A DNA stretch of 64,000 nt from Daedaleopsis sinensis. Lineage: Eukaryota > Basidiomycota > Agaricomycetes > Polyporales > Polyporaceae. Both the position numbers and the translations under genes were made by a program. The DNA is taken from the NCBI GenBank assembly GCA_033807695.1, contig CM066301.1:2728001-2792000 (forward strand). Direction: 5' to 3'. The notes under the pieces were generated by a model that was not told where the DNA came from, ran no database searches, and was given only the letters and a program-made list of their open reading frames with translations. The number at the start of each line of letters is the position of its first letter. Positions within the stretch are counted from its first letter, which is position 1. Positions 1-12,547 of this stretch are shown here, one piece after another.

Positions 1-491
1 CCTGCTCAGACTCGACAGTAATAGTATCGACTTCATCGGCATCAAGCCTTCCTGGTATTCGCGTGCATAGTTGATCAGAACTGTACTACTACCGTCTGCG
101 TTGGCACTATGTAATCGGGGCGAGCGTGAGACGTATTAGTAGCGAATTATGGGGGACTGTAAGGGTAAGCGTGATGGCGGTAGGAGCGGGGTACGCACGC
201 GCAGGGGGATGGCGGCGACGGCAGCGGGGTCGTGGCGGGGGGATCAAGATTGAGAGTGAGAGAATTGCGAGCAGGTATCGATGTGAGTGCACGAAGACAG
301 CGGGGTAATCAGAGGATGAGCGAGAGACGTGAGAAGACCATGGGGAGCACGAGCGGGCAACCAAGCAGCATGAGGGGCCAAAAATCCAGCATCGAAAAGA
401 AAAACCAATATGCGAGAGACCGATCGTAAGGACAGGACAGGACGAGTGAGGACGAGTGCAAAGCAGCAAAACGACGCGCGGGCACGCCCGC
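1..491. other. Intergenic, 3' side of the casein kinase gene
   Basis: No supported gene. The stretch lies downstream of the minus-strand casein kinase stop codon and probably holds its 3' UTR. Short open frames on both strands here are low-complexity and do not resemble a known family. Confidence 0.5.
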
Positions 492-2620
492 TCATCCGCA
501 TTGACATGTGAGGATCTTCCAGAACGCGCTCTTCGGTGGCTCGGCCTCTTGCTGGCCGTGGTAGTCGCCGCCGTTCGCGACGCCGACCTCGCCACCCATC
601 GCACGGACGTTGCTCAGCGCTGGCGGCGCCGCACCGACGCTCGACACCATTGGCGACGCGCGCCCGTATGGCTGCTGGCTCGCCGAGTACTCGTCCCGGC
701 CGTAAGTGTCGTAAGTGGCGTTTGCGTACGGATGTGATGCGGAGTGCTGCTGGCTGAGCCGTCGCTGGGTTATTGGCACGCCGATCTGCGCTTCGCCGGA
801 GGGAGCAGCGCCGATGCCGATACCGCCACCCAGGGCCGCTGCGGGATGCCGTGACTTGGACCCGGCACGGACGAGAGCTGGTGACGGAGGAACGACGGGG
901 TTGCCTGCCTGGGATGCACGTCGACGATCGTCGCGGCCTGGTCGGTCATCTCGTCGGCGATCGTGCTGCTGCGCAGCGGCGGGGGTGTTCTGTATTTGCG
1001 CGAGAATCTGGTTCTGTCCCTGTGATGTCCCAAGAAAGGGATTAGGATACCTAGTGGAGGGGAAGACTCGGAGACAATACGGACCAGTGACATTTCCCAT
1101 CCTCGCCCGGCTGTTCGAGATCGAGACATTCAGTTTTGGGGCACGTTCGCGAGCGTTGGTCATGCGTCTCACCGTTGAGAAGGTTCCAGTCATAAACGCC
1201 GTCTTCAACATCGCCATTGTTCTTCAGAACCTTGGCAAAAAGCTCTCGCAGGAAGTCATAATCGGGCGTCTCCTCGAATCCAAGTTTCCGAACATAATTC
1301 AGATAGATAGAGAACTCCTCTGAGATCGGGGTTTAGTTGTAACCCGAGGACGGCAGTCCTAGCATTCTGGCACATACCAGGGAACCCTTCACACAGCTCC
1401 TTTATTGGTGTGGTCTGCTTCTTCTCACCGATCTTCTCGTACTTCTGTTTGTTCGTCGCAGCCTTCAGGCCCTGCCATGGTAGACTGCCGCGCAGGAAAT
1501 ACATGAAGACGTGACCAAGGGCCTCAAGATCGTCTCGCCGAGATTGCTCTATGCGAGTGCATGTCAATGAAAGCACCACTCCGAGTGGCATACATGACAT
1601 ACCGCGTCCTAGATGAGTATTAATGCTCATGTACCGAGCCGTCCCGCTCAGGCTCTTCCGTTCCCGGTACGGAATGTGCTGCTTCGTCTTGGGATCGCGG
1701 TATTGCTTCGCCATGCCGAAATCAACGACGTGGACCACTGGAAAGCGCGCACAGCGTCAGGCCTTAATACAGCCTATATGCGCGCGGCCACATGCAGCAC
1801 CCACCATTCGCATTCTTCGTGCCCGGGCGACCGATGAGGAAGTTGTCTGGCTTGATGTCCCGGTAGATCAAGTTCTTCTCGTGCACCGTCTGCACGCGGG
1901 TCAGCTGCACGGGGCGGGAGGCGCGGGAGGTGTCAGTGTGAGCATCCCGCTTTCGGATTCACGCAATGGAAAAAAAAAAGTTGCGTTCGGTAGGCACACG
2001 CACCATCTGCCGTGCCGCCATGCAGACCGTCTTCACGGAGAACTTCCGCCCGCACATGTCGAACAGGTCCTCCAAGCTCGGGCCCAGAAGATCGATGACG
2101 AGGATGTTGTGGAGGCCTTCCTGGCCAAAGTGGTATATTTGGGGTATGCCAGCTGTGCACCAAGCCGGCCGGGGTCAGATGAAGGACGGCTGCCGTGCGG
2201 AGGGAGAATACTGACGACACCCAGCGAGTATGCGGTACGAGCGGCACTCGTCGCGCAGCTGAGGGGCTTCCGCCTTTCTCGGTTCCTGCGTCCATGGCGG
2301 TCCGAGGGAGGGATAGGGCAGAGACGATCGTCAGCACCGGGTGTATGCCCATCTTTCACGCAACGGAGATCGGACACTCACGAACTTGATGGCCACCGTC
2401 TGCGAGTTGAGCAGGTTTGTGCCTGCGCATACAGACAATGATCAGCACGCGCCCGCGCCGTGCCACGTCGACTGCAGGATGGCGGCGCAGTGGGCAGCAT
2501 AAGATAGATGTGGGACACACCTTCAAAGATAACACCGAATGAACCCTCTCCGATCTTCTTCCCGACACGGTAGTGGGCACCGACGACATTGTTGCTGGAG
2601 GACGAGTTGTGGGAGGACAT
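492..2620 (-). CDS. cki1: Casein kinase 1, membrane (Yck/Cki1) type
   Basis: Serine/threonine kinase of the CK1 family, in fungi acting at the plasma membrane in endocytosis, morphogenesis and nutrient signalling. The gene is split by several introns. The start encodes the glycine loop [15 protein letters not shown], followed by [13 protein letters not shown] (catalytic Lys) near 2400, the catalytic loop [10 protein letters not shown] near 1860, and [12 protein letters not shown] near 1720. CK1 landmarks [20 protein letters not shown] and [20 protein letters not shown] follow. The kinase domain ends in [16 protein letters not shown] sequence encoded near 1250, then comes a Gln/Ala/Pro-rich tail of roughly 200 residues. 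The last residues are [11 protein letters not shown]; yeast Yck1/2 end in a palmitoylated Cys-Cys, so C-x-C may play that role here (inference). The start is the ATG at 2620, just before the glycine loop and behind a pyrimidine-rich leader. Confidence 0.93.
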
Positions 2621-3205
2621 GGCGGAGATGGACGGCGGGTGGAGGGGAGGGAGGGGACGGACGGCGGGAAGGAGGACGGAGGAGGTCGACCAAGCCGGCG
2701 AAGGAGGAGAGCGAGCCTGAGGGCGACCAGGAACTCACTTTCCACTATCGGCTTTCCCCGAATCGCTTGCCGCTTTGGGCGTCCGGGGTCCAGATCACAG
2801 TCGACCAGGTTCCCGCCTGTTCCCGCGCGCCGTGGGCTGCGTCGAGCACATGGTCGCATAACTCGCAGTCCCGAGGGAAGAACGAGAGATGATGGATTGC
2901 TCAAGTCGTACAACAGCTATGTAGGAACTACCACGAAAAAAAAATAGTACAGAGGAACGCATGCAGTGGTATGAATGGAGGTGTCGTTAACGCGGCAGTC
3001 GGTAACATGAGCAGGTCCGGGGGGATATTTCAGTAGATGCAACACAGCTAATGGGTAGCAAGGACGCCAACACATAACGAGAGGCATGACGCGAGGCGAG
3101 TAAGATCAGTGGAGACAAAGAGCAGTTGAATGCTGATGCGCACGCTGCTGAGCACACCTTTTAACGGTGTCGATCACCAATGTACACTTCAGACACAGTT
3201 AGCTA
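2621..3205 (-). promoter_or_regulatory. Casein kinase upstream region with CT-rich leader
   Basis: Upstream of the casein kinase ATG, about 2625-2720 is almost purely pyrimidine on the minus strand, the usual leader of highly expressed fungal genes. The rest, up to the GID4 stop codon, shows no gene. It should contain the kinase promoter and the GID4 3' UTR. Confidence 0.5.
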
Positions 3206-4870
3206 TTATCGGAACTCGAAGCAAGAGCTCGTGTGCTCCGGAACGTGCACCAGAGACAATTGCTGGTATCTATTGTCAAACCAGCATTTAGCAACATCCT
3301 GCTGTAGCAGAGGACAACACTCACGGCTCGGAGTTCTGATGGAAGTAGAATCCACTCATCGTCGCAACATTGGATGGGCTACCCCGTGAAGCGGACCTGC
3401 CAGCTCTAAGGGCGCCACGGTTTACAGAGATCCGTCGGGACCGAGAAGGGGTATCGGGCTTGGTTGTCGCCGTCGCCGTCGCCGTCGGAGAAGATGGCGT
3501 CACAAAGTTCTCTGTCACGGGCGAGGGAAGGTGCACGACGCCTGATTGTTGTGGGTTGAAGTCTACGCATACGTAGTAGAAACCTGCGAACGCCACATAA
3601 AAGCATGGTCAGTTCGTACTCTTTTACGACCGTTGCGGAAGGGGAGAATACCAGAGGAATGCCAGAGAAATAGGGCATTCGAGCATCAACGACAGTATCA
3701 CTCACCTGCAAAGCTCGCACCGTTGATGTCTTGGACACGGTGGTCCGGAACAAGGAACTTCTCCTTCCACCGCATGAACACCGCACCACGATTCAGTGCG
3801 TCTTGCATCGTCAAGTGAGGCTTCTTGAGCTCGTTCTTGACGTGCCGGAAGGCGGGGAATCGCGCCCAGTGGACCATGTCTTCCTGCTCCGTCGCTCCCC
3901 AGTTGCGTGTCAAAAACCCATACCGACTGCCAATTATCTCAGCGTCAAAATACGTCGTAAGCTCTGGCCAGTCGTCTGTCAAGCCTCGGATCCTGAGGTA
4001 GCCGCACAGGTGTGACGAGGAAAAGTCGACGTCCTAGGAATGCGAGATTTGGATGATGCGGTCTGTTAGAGACATGGCATGTGGACGTACCACAATTGTC
4101 ACGTTGACATCGTAACTATTCCTCCCACTCTTCTGGGTTCCTTGGAAGGTGGCGCCAGGGTAGAGACAGTGGTGGCCTTGCGAGCGAACGCGCAGGCGAG
4201 TAATGTCCGCAAGAGGGTCCGGTGCTGACGAAGACGATCCATGAGAACGTTGTCGGCTGCCCGTGTTATAGGGCTCGGCACGTTGGGCGACCGGCGCTTG
4301 TGAGGACGAGGAGGTCGACGGTCCGCTCGTATCAATCGGGGAGAGGGTCGGGCGAGTGAGAGCGGACGGAGACGGAGACGGAGAGAGCTGGGGGAGACGG
4401 GGTGAAACAACGGCCACATGAGATGTGGGGGCACTGGCCGATGCCAACTCGACAGTCGGGATAGTGAAGGAGCGGGGGACGGCGGCGTGTGCATCCATTG
4501 CTATATCCTGGGACGGAGAAAGTTCAATGGCCGGAGTGCTCGGGGAGCTGGAGGACTCCGACTCGTGCTGTTGCGGGGAGTGAGCCTCGTTGTCCGCAGG
4601 TTGCAAGGATGCCGCGCGCCGTAGAAGCTCTCTCTCCACCTCGGCAAACAGGCCTTCCCTGGCGGGAGGCGCGAGACCTGAACGACACGAGGCACACACA
4701 GGGCTCGCATCCACCGTCGACGGGTCAGTCGGGTCTTGAATGAGGAAGGACGCGCTGGCTGCCTCTGCTGAGAGAGGAGAGCGACAGGCAAAACAAAACT
4801 TGACCTGTGACTGGGGGGGCTCGGGTAGGGAAACATCGTGTATGGCGGTAGCAGCGTGTTCTGCGGGCAT
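3206..4870 (-). CDS. GID4: GID4/Vid24, substrate receptor of GID/CTLH E3 ligase
   Basis: Recognises N-degrons (N-terminal Pro in yeast) and brings substrates such as gluconeogenic enzymes to the GID/CTLH ubiquitin ligase. The N-terminal half, about 250 residues, is disordered and rich in Ser, Pro and Ala, with a C-x2-C pair (CFAC) and another (CASC) near the start that could form a small zinc site. The conserved beta-barrel begins at LYPGATFQGTQKSGRNSYDV and continues with HLCGYLRIRGLTDDWPELTT, FDAEIIGSRYGFLTRNWGA, FMRWKEKFLVPDHRVQDING and ASFAGFYYVCVDF. It ends with the final exon YQQLSLVHVPEHTSSCFEFR, which matches the family C-terminus. Introns fall near 4090, 3710 and between 3324 and 3268. 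Between FYYVCVDF and GFYFHQNSEP there is an insertion of roughly 60 residues absent from human GID4. The start MPAEHAA at 4870 follows a CT-rich leader. Confidence 0.93.
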
Positions 4871-4965
4871 TGTGAGCTGGTAGGGGTGGAGGGGAGGATG
4901 GGAGGGAGGATGACGGAGAGGGAGGAGGTGGGAGAGGAGAAGAGAGAAGTGGAGAGTGTGGGAGG
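4871..4965 (-). promoter_or_regulatory. CT-rich leader of GID4
   Basis: On the minus strand this stretch is a nearly unbroken run of C and T immediately upstream of the chosen GID4 ATG. This supports that start over the in-frame upstream codon at 5044. Confidence 0.5.
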
Positions 4966-7900
4966 GGCACAAGCGATGGGCTTCTGACTTGTGCACCCCA
5001 GCCTGGCCAGGGCACCTCCCTCTTCTCCAGTCCCCAAGCGGCAATCATCCCCCCCTCCCCTGTTCTCCAGCTCACAATTGCTACCCAGCACCAAGCAACC
5101 GTCCATTTTGCACCCACAACGCGCTTTCTTCGTCCTCGGAAACAAAACAGCAGCGGCGTCGGACGCGAAAAAGTCGCCACTGCCTCCTGATCACCCTCGC
5201 GCGCTCTGGGGGCCCGGCCTCCTGGCTCTTGCAACGGTGCTGCTCGACTCGAGCTAGATGCGGTTAAGGCTCACGCTCAGGCCCGTCAGCTAGCCTCGTC
5301 CAGCCACCGTACACGCTCGCTTCCACCAATCGCGACCGCCACGGCCCCGGCCGTAGCACAATACTGATCCAACGTCGTTCTAGAGTCGCTCACCCGACGA
5401 CCCCGTCCAGACGGCTCTGCTGGAGGCTCTGGCTGCTGCCATAGGCTGCCATCCATGCCGGGTCCCACACTCGGAGAAAGTCTCGACCGTCCTGCAAGTG
5501 CCAGCTGAGCGAGAGAGCCCGTTCCGAGCAGCCATCTTCTCAAAACGCTCGCCAGCCTGCCAGCATGCTATCTCGGGCCTACTCCTCCTATCCGGACATC
5601 GCCCCTGCCAGAACGACGACGAGCAGGCCAAACGCTCCGAGGTGGGGGCCATCCGAGCGTCCGCCCCTCCGTCCCGTGCTAAGTTTATTTCCCTTCGTGC
5701 TGCTTCTTTCGGCGTTTGTGCCTCTTCGTTCGTCACTTCCAACTGCCTCCATCCATGTGTCCTTCCCTTTCATAGCTTCGGCTTTCCCTCCTGGATATTC
5801 CGTGCGCATCCGTCCACGCTGCGCTCCTTGATGAGGCCGTTCCGTCCTGCAGCTGTGCCTGCACAGCGTACCCTGTTCGTACCCGTCGCAGCGACGGAAC
5901 GCGGCGGCAGCGGCACAAAGTAGCATGTTCGTGTTGGTCGTCTACACAGCGGTAACCGCTAACAAATTCGCACAATATTTGCAACACTATCTACTCACCG
6001 CAATCTCAGCCTGTTGCCGTCAGATCACCCTGATCACCTACCCCCTCGCATCTGTCACAGTGTGGATTTGTAGAAAGGTGCTCGAGATCTCTCCATCCAC
6101 ATCACGAAGCACCCTACGTCGTTGAGTCCCGACTTCCGAACCAAGAAGTCAGAGCCAAGTATTCGCACTCGCTTGGCGCTTATATCCAGGCTCGGCAAGC
6201 AGCACGCAGCACTAACCACATCTCCACTATCCCGACAACCGGCATCGGTGCGAGATATATCCTTTCGTCATCCAGGACACCCGCGATGCAACACGGCCGC
6301 GCGAATCTCGCGACTATTACTCAGGCTTTACCGTTGGGTCATGGAGATCCGGCATCGCATTCGTAACCCCGTGTCAGTGCCAACGTACTGTCTGTCACGA
6401 TGAATCCATCATCGAGCGGCAGGGGGCGGACGCCCGTCTGTCCGTCTCTGTGCTTAATCGTGTCAATGCTACATTCGCCCGGCCTTCTCAAACGCGATGC
6501 CGTATTGCAAAGCCTGCGCTGCCGCTGCCGCTGGCCAGGCGAGCTCGAGGTCCGAGGCCATCATGCATCAAGATTCAAGAAGACCCGGACCTACACTATC
6601 ATATGGAGCGTGCGTAGCACGCCCCTCGCGTTCTCATGTCTCCCTCCCCGCTTCTCGCACGTTCTCCCGGGCCCGCAGGCGCGAGCTGACAACGGCGACA
6701 ACACGGACAGTGAGCTGGGGCCGCCCGCGAACGTACGGAGCTCGAGCGCGCAGCTCGGATGCTATCCGTGATCGCGCTGGAAGGTTCGCCACAGTCCATG
6801 TACTGTATCGCCGAACTCGCCCCAGGCGTCCACGATCCCGGTGACCGTACGCATGCGCGCAGCGCAGCGCATCTCGCCGCTCTCCTCCGTCGCGGCTCTT
6901 CTAACTTCCAGTTTCCAAGTTCCCGTCGACGTCAAGCACACGAGCGCCACGAAGCGCCCTCCTCCCCGGGGAGGGCTCCGAGGTCCGAAGTGCCACCAGT
7001 ACAACGGAGCATTCAACATACAACATGCAACAATCATGCACCCCGGCGTTAACGTTCGCGCCGCGTCATTGACAATACTGAATGCATACATACCTCCCTA
7101 TTGTCACCACCATACATGCCGCGCCGCCTCCCGGCGGCATCTATGCTCCCCTTGATTCCCTGCAGGCCGCCGCGCGCTGTCGAACGCGCCTTCCATTCAT
7201 CTCTAGGCGCGCCGTGCGTCCACAAGCGGCGACGGAGCGGTGCATCCGTGGACAATGTAGCGTACGATTGGAAGTTACGCGCGCGGCCCCGTCGTGTCAT
7301 GCCATGTCAGGGTTCGGGCGTCGGGGTGAGCTCCGTATGAACGCCGGCGTTCATACAAGCTCGAGTCTGTTATGGAGACGTCCGATCATCGAGGAGTGGC
7401 CCGTACGTTGCTCACGACGATCAGTATGTACACAGTTGTACAGGACTTGCATTATTATGATTGTGGTCACACAGACGCGCGCGATCCATTGCGTTCCGAC
7501 AGCGGGCCCGAGTACGCTCGAGTGAACGGGTGGGTGTTAATGTTGAGGATCATTCGAGGACTTTAACTGTATGACCAGTGACTATTAGACTACCTGCTCC
7601 GTATCGTACACGAACACCGAACACTGAACACCATCCGCGGCCCTCGCCCGGTTTTGGAGAGGCGCACAACAGACCCCAAGAGGAACGGAGGCAAAGACTA
7701 TGCGGGGCGATGCTACATCATGAGGGAATTATCATCAGACGAGGATGCAGATTGTGACAGCCGGGGAAGAAATGGAGAAGGAGATGGAGACGGAGGGGGG
7801 TAGGGTGAATGTGTACGTGGTCGCCACTCTCTGCCAGAGAGTCAGACGACCGTCTATCTATCTACGGTGTATGATATGTATGTATGTGCGGGGCGTCGGC

Positions 7901-7968
7901 CTCATTAGCTCGTCAATCGTCGTCGGAAACGCGTGGAGGGAGGGCACAGCCTGAGACAGCGCGCACGG
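4966..7968. other. Gene-free stretch of about 3 kb
   Basis: I find no gene here. Open frames exist on both strands but are Arg/Ser/Pro-rich shadows of GC-rich DNA, with no recognisable domain and no convincing exon chain. The stretch should contain the GID4 promoter on the left and the 3' UTR of the MFS gene on the right. It holds a perfect 22-bp palindrome at 7335-7356 and short ATCT/ATGT simple repeats near 7850-7890. Confidence 0.4.
7335..7356. repeat. Perfect 22-bp palindrome
   Basis: The half-site GTATGAACGCC is followed immediately by its exact reverse complement, with no spacer. Symmetry ends at both sides after 11 bp. It lies in non-coding DNA; function is unknown. Confidence 0.7.
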
Positions 7969-10756
7969 CTACTTCGCCGCCTTCTCGTTCTCGCCGTCGT
8001 TCTCGACGGACGGCTCGTTCGCGGTGTGCTCCGTCATCGCGTCGTCGCGCGACACGCTCTCCGCCTCGTTCGCGGGTGCGGCGATGGGGGCGTTGGCTGC
8101 GAGCTTCTCATCCGCCTCGGCGGCGGCGGCGGCGCCCTGGTTCTCCTCTTTTCCGGGCGTGCGCACCACTGTCCGCTTCAGGGTGTAGCCGCGCAGGAAC
8201 ATGACTGCGTGCAGATGAGCATCTACGTCGACCGGACGACTAAGATGTACTTACCGAGGATGAGGCCAACACCCATCATGGGCGTGTTGACGAGCCATAT
8301 CGTGGAGATAGAGCGAGTATATGCCTGCGTCAGCGCCATACGTTGGCCGATATCCTGTCAATAACAATGTGGTCAGAACCATTGGGGTCGCGGCTCGCAG
8401 ATGGGCACAAGGGCAAATCATGACTCACAGCGATCTGCGGAATCTGTCTGACGAGCTGTGTCAACGACGCGGGTGAAGTATCTATTGATAGATTCGGGAT
8501 GTTTGCTACACGCTTGCGCAATTCCTAGAAGATACCCGTCAGTCGTTGTATGCGTCGACTGGTGCTGGAAGGAGCGTACACTCGAGATGATAGCCTGTCC
8601 GACCGAGATACCAACAGTGCCGCCCAGCGTCCGAATAAGAACAAAAGCGGCGGTACTTGTTGCCATATCTTTCAAGGGCATAGCGGCTTGCAGGCCGATC
8701 AGCGGGGTCTAGGTATGTGTGTGACTTGAGACGAGCTGAAAGTTTTCAAGAGTTATATCACCGACCTGGAACAAACAACCAGTGCCGATCGCAGTAATGA
8801 ACGGATATAGGACCTGTTCTGCACTGTATGTAGAGAGTGAGTGGGCTGTAACACACTCTGTGGGACCTGCAAACTTACGTGTTTGAGGTTTCGTTCAGCA
8901 TAATCATGAGGCCCCATCCTAGAGTCATGATGACCCAGGCGAACCACATGACAGGCCGCCAACGTCCCGTCCGGGAGATAAGAATTCCTGACATAGCGGA
9001 CACCAACGCGGCGGACAGAGAATATGGAAGCATCCTATATTGCAACCATTTTTGTGAGCGTCGCAGAAATATGAGAAAATAATGTCACCCACCGCACGCC
9101 AGCATTGGTAGCCGACGCACCAAGAACCTGGAAGTATACTGGAAGATAATACGATCCGGCGAAGAAGCCAAACGCGTGGAAGAAGACAGAAATCAGGATA
9201 AGCCCGGTGGTCCTTGTCTAGTTGATAAATCCATCCGATGAGATCTACGAGGAGGTCGAGAGATGGCAACGAGGCGAACCTTGAACAGACGCGGAGGCAC
9301 AACGGGGGACCGCTTAGTCAATGTCTCATTCAACGCCGCGCCGAGCAACAGTACAACGCCGACAACCAGAGGCACGATGCATCGAGGTGTCGACCCTGCA
9401 TATATTGTTATATCTTTTGTCTTCGCAGAAAATCGGATATACTCACAGCCCGTCTCACTGAAGTTGAACCCGAGTAGAATGAGAACAACACCGGCGACGA
9501 TCATGATGAGCCCAATAAAATCGAAGTCGCTCGCGTGCTCCCTCCATGTACGTCCGCGGTGTGGGTTAAGATTGAGGAAAAAGAACAACATGGCAAACCC
9601 GACGCCGCCAGTGGGCCTGCGTAATTTGATTAAGTAAGGAGTTTCTCTATGTCGCAGGGAACCACTCACAGGTTGATAAAGAAGCACCTATCAGCAATTC
9701 ATAAGTAGTAAAGTTAGAAATGATAAGGAGAGATGCGAGATTATATGTCTCTTACCATCGCCAGGATACATGATCTGTGAATACCTACATCAAGAGGATG
9801 TGATTGAGCCATTGAGCAAAGCTGCGTGAAACCTGTACTTACACCACCGAGGAGAGGCCCTATGACACTGTGGAACGCGCTGCATTTAGACATTGCTTGC
9901 ACAGGAGAAGCGGTATGGTCTCACCTAGCAATACCCCAAGTGGCGCCGATGTATCCTCCATACTTGCCACGACTGTAAACCTGTTAGAACAGACATGTAC
10001 GGTTACAGAAAGCACATACTCTTGTAGGGACACAATGTCCGAGATCGTGATCTGAACCAGCTGAATGATTCCTCCACCGCCAATGCCTTGAACTGCTCGC
10101 GCGACAATGAGCCAGACCATATTTTGCGCGGCACCGCAAAGGGCAGAGCCAAGCTACCGTTGAAGTTTGGTGGATACGGAGAAGATTACCACAGAAAGAC
10201 GATGCGCGTACCAGGAACACGGCGATAGAGGCAAACAGGACGGGTTTCCGCCCTACGGTGGATGAGCGATAAAAATAGTTAGAAGCACAAAACAAACATA
10301 CCAACGATGTCCGATAGCTTGCCATAGACAGGCGACAATGCTGCGGATGCGAGGAGGTATGCACTAGAGGATGCTCGGTAAAAGTGTGGGAGGAATGGAC
10401 GGAGAACAAACCTTCCAACCCAACTGTAGTCTTTCCCTCCTCCTAGTTTGGAGACGATGGTAGGGAGAGCAGTAGCGACAATGGTCTAATAGATTACGCG
10501 TAGTGTCAGAGATAACGCGCAAATGTGTTCGTCGATCGCGCGTTCGCGAACCTGAGTGGGGGGAGGGACATACCTGGTCCAGTGCTGCGAGGAATGTACA
10601 AGCCATGAGCCCAGTGAAGACGAGGCTCATCCTGTTCTTCGGAAGTACATGCTCTTCATGTTGCTTCCAGTGCTCTCCGGGCTTCGTTTTCTCGCCCTTC
10701 TCGGGATCGGAAACGGGGGCAGGAGTGGTGGTCATCTGTTCCTTGTCCGAGGCCAT
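7969..10756 (-). CDS. MFS exporter, DHA2 family (14 TM)
   Basis: Proton-coupled multidrug or toxin efflux pump of the plasma membrane; the substrate cannot be told from sequence. After a charged cytosolic N-terminus (about 40 residues) the first membrane helix carries the DHA2 signature LDQTIVATALPTIV, followed by YGKLSDIVGRKPVLF (motif A) and ARAVQGIGGGGI (motif B). Further landmarks are GPLLGG, SWRWCFFINLPTGG and DFIGLIMIVAGVVLILLGF. Later helices are encoded by many short exons down to about 8200. The C-terminus is an acidic, Ala/Glu-rich cytosolic tail ending in NEKAAK, stop at 7969. At least ten introns interrupt the gene. No biosynthetic genes sit beside it, so it does not look like part of a secondary-metabolite cluster. 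Confidence 0.9.
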
Positions 10757-12547
10757 CGTTTACAGGGTAGAAAAACGAGCAAGCGAGCACCAATGACGTC
10801 GAGACGCGGAAGACTGGTGTCAAGGACGAGCAGAGGATGGTGGCCGGTGGGAAGGGACGACAGAAGAGGCGGCGGAAGCTGGCGAGGAGGTCATCGTGCT
10901 CGATATTTAGAGATGAGAATGTGCATGCGCGTGACAAATCTTGCACTGTGCCGATTCGCGAATGACAGCGAGCCGAGATGCCGGGGACCTCCATCCGACG
11001 CCACGACCCGCCTGCTCGGATGGAAGCCAATCATAACTCATTCTCTCTCTCCTGAAGCGCGCACAGACCCACTCGACTGCCGAACTGGTCTACCACCCCA
11101 CGACGCTATTTATTACACCTTCTCCGTTGCCCATCCTCGAGTCCTCGCTGAATCGCCCCACTTTGCCGCATCTACTCCCAGTCTCACGTCCTCGCGTTCA
11201 TTCTGAACGGTCTGCGCGAGTCCGTCATGATCAGCGGCACCATCTTTAAGTCTAGAGGTTTTTTCCGCCCAAGCGACGTCACACCACTACTGAAGCTTAC
11301 AAAGTTACATCACTTGGTCTACTCGTCTCGTGCCGGCAGACACCTCCGTGTGCATTACACTGACACTGACAATGCAACTTCTGACACGTTCCAAACCTAG
11401 ATCTGCTCCAGCGTCCTACCGTCCGACGCATCGGCACCTCACCACGCGCTCTATAAATGACCGGTAAACTCATGGCTGAAATCGCGGCACGTCTTCTCGA
11501 TTTCCAGATCTTTGGGTTCAACGTCAGATCTATGCCTGTTCAACGTTCAAGAGCCCATCGTATGCACAATACTACACCCCATCTATACACGTTCAGCTCG
11601 ATGACGCTGCTCGCAGATCTTCCTCGGGCACGACCGCCGCTCATCCATACCACGGTACCACACCTTCCCATGACCATGTGCTACGCTCACGAATCGGACG
11701 CTGATGCAATAATAATGGTGATACGCTCCGAGTATACTCAGTCATCTGTTGCCGGATTGATTGAACCAGTACGAATGCCCGAATCACGGCACAGTTTACA
11801 GTGCTAGCGACCGTATGGTTCAATATGCTACGCCAGCCACCAGCACGTACCGGATGCATCCGCATGCTTCAGATATCACATCGAATATCACTAATGAGAG
11901 CGAGGGTCGTGGACTTTCTTGAGCTTGTACATCGTACTCTCCGTCACCTTCCTATCTAGGGCGTTTCATGCCGATGTCAGGGATACATATAACATCCACG
12001 CTGTGTCAAACGAATAAGAAGTCGAAATATACGCGATGTCGCCGCTTCTTCATTCATCTTTGCAGAGTAAATCGCAACAATTAGCTTTCTCACTACTAGG
12101 AACTAGTATGTACGTGCCGTACACAGCACGGCTAATGCGATCATTTCACAGTCTTTCCTGCAGGTCCAGAGTACGGCGGTGGGGGGTTGTCGTAGTGAGC
12201 CATAGTGGTCGTGGTAGAAGAGTAAGAGAGGAAGGATGGCGCAGTAGTTACAGAGCGCGAATTCATAAAGTGTACATGCATTGTAATGAGCTGGAAACAC
12301 GTGAACCTCATTCACCCTTTATGGATCTTGTAAACGTTTGAACCACAAAGTTGAAAGAATGGCTTTGGCGATAATGACGAAGCGAGATCGCTATGCCCGA
12401 TTCAAGAGAGATAATCGTGATTATCTAATCTTAGGCTTACTTAATGCCATCTCTGAAGTCTTCCGCTTCGCGCTTCATCTCGTCCAGAACATCCAGTTCT
12501 CTCTTTTTCTTCCGTCCACCACCATCTCCCTATCCTAGATTCCCCAG
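10757..12547. other. Divergent intergenic region, MFS / Ran
   Basis: About 1.8 kb between the start codons of the minus-strand MFS gene and the plus-strand Ran gene, so it must hold both promoters. A TATAAA lies at 11452-11457, and a CT-rich leader runs up to the Ran ATG (about 12470-12545). No coding gene is supported; an unspliced 116-codon frame at 11457-11807 has no recognisable features. Confidence 0.5.

Noticed and set aside
7969..10756. Secondary-metabolite cluster suggested by the efflux pump.
   Set aside because: Neighbours are housekeeping genes; no synthase, cyclase or P450 lies nearby.
11457..11807. Plus-strand 116-codon frame that begins at the end of a TATAAA.
   Set aside because: No recognisable motif and no plausible leader, because the TATA box overlaps the ATG; better explained as promoter DNA.
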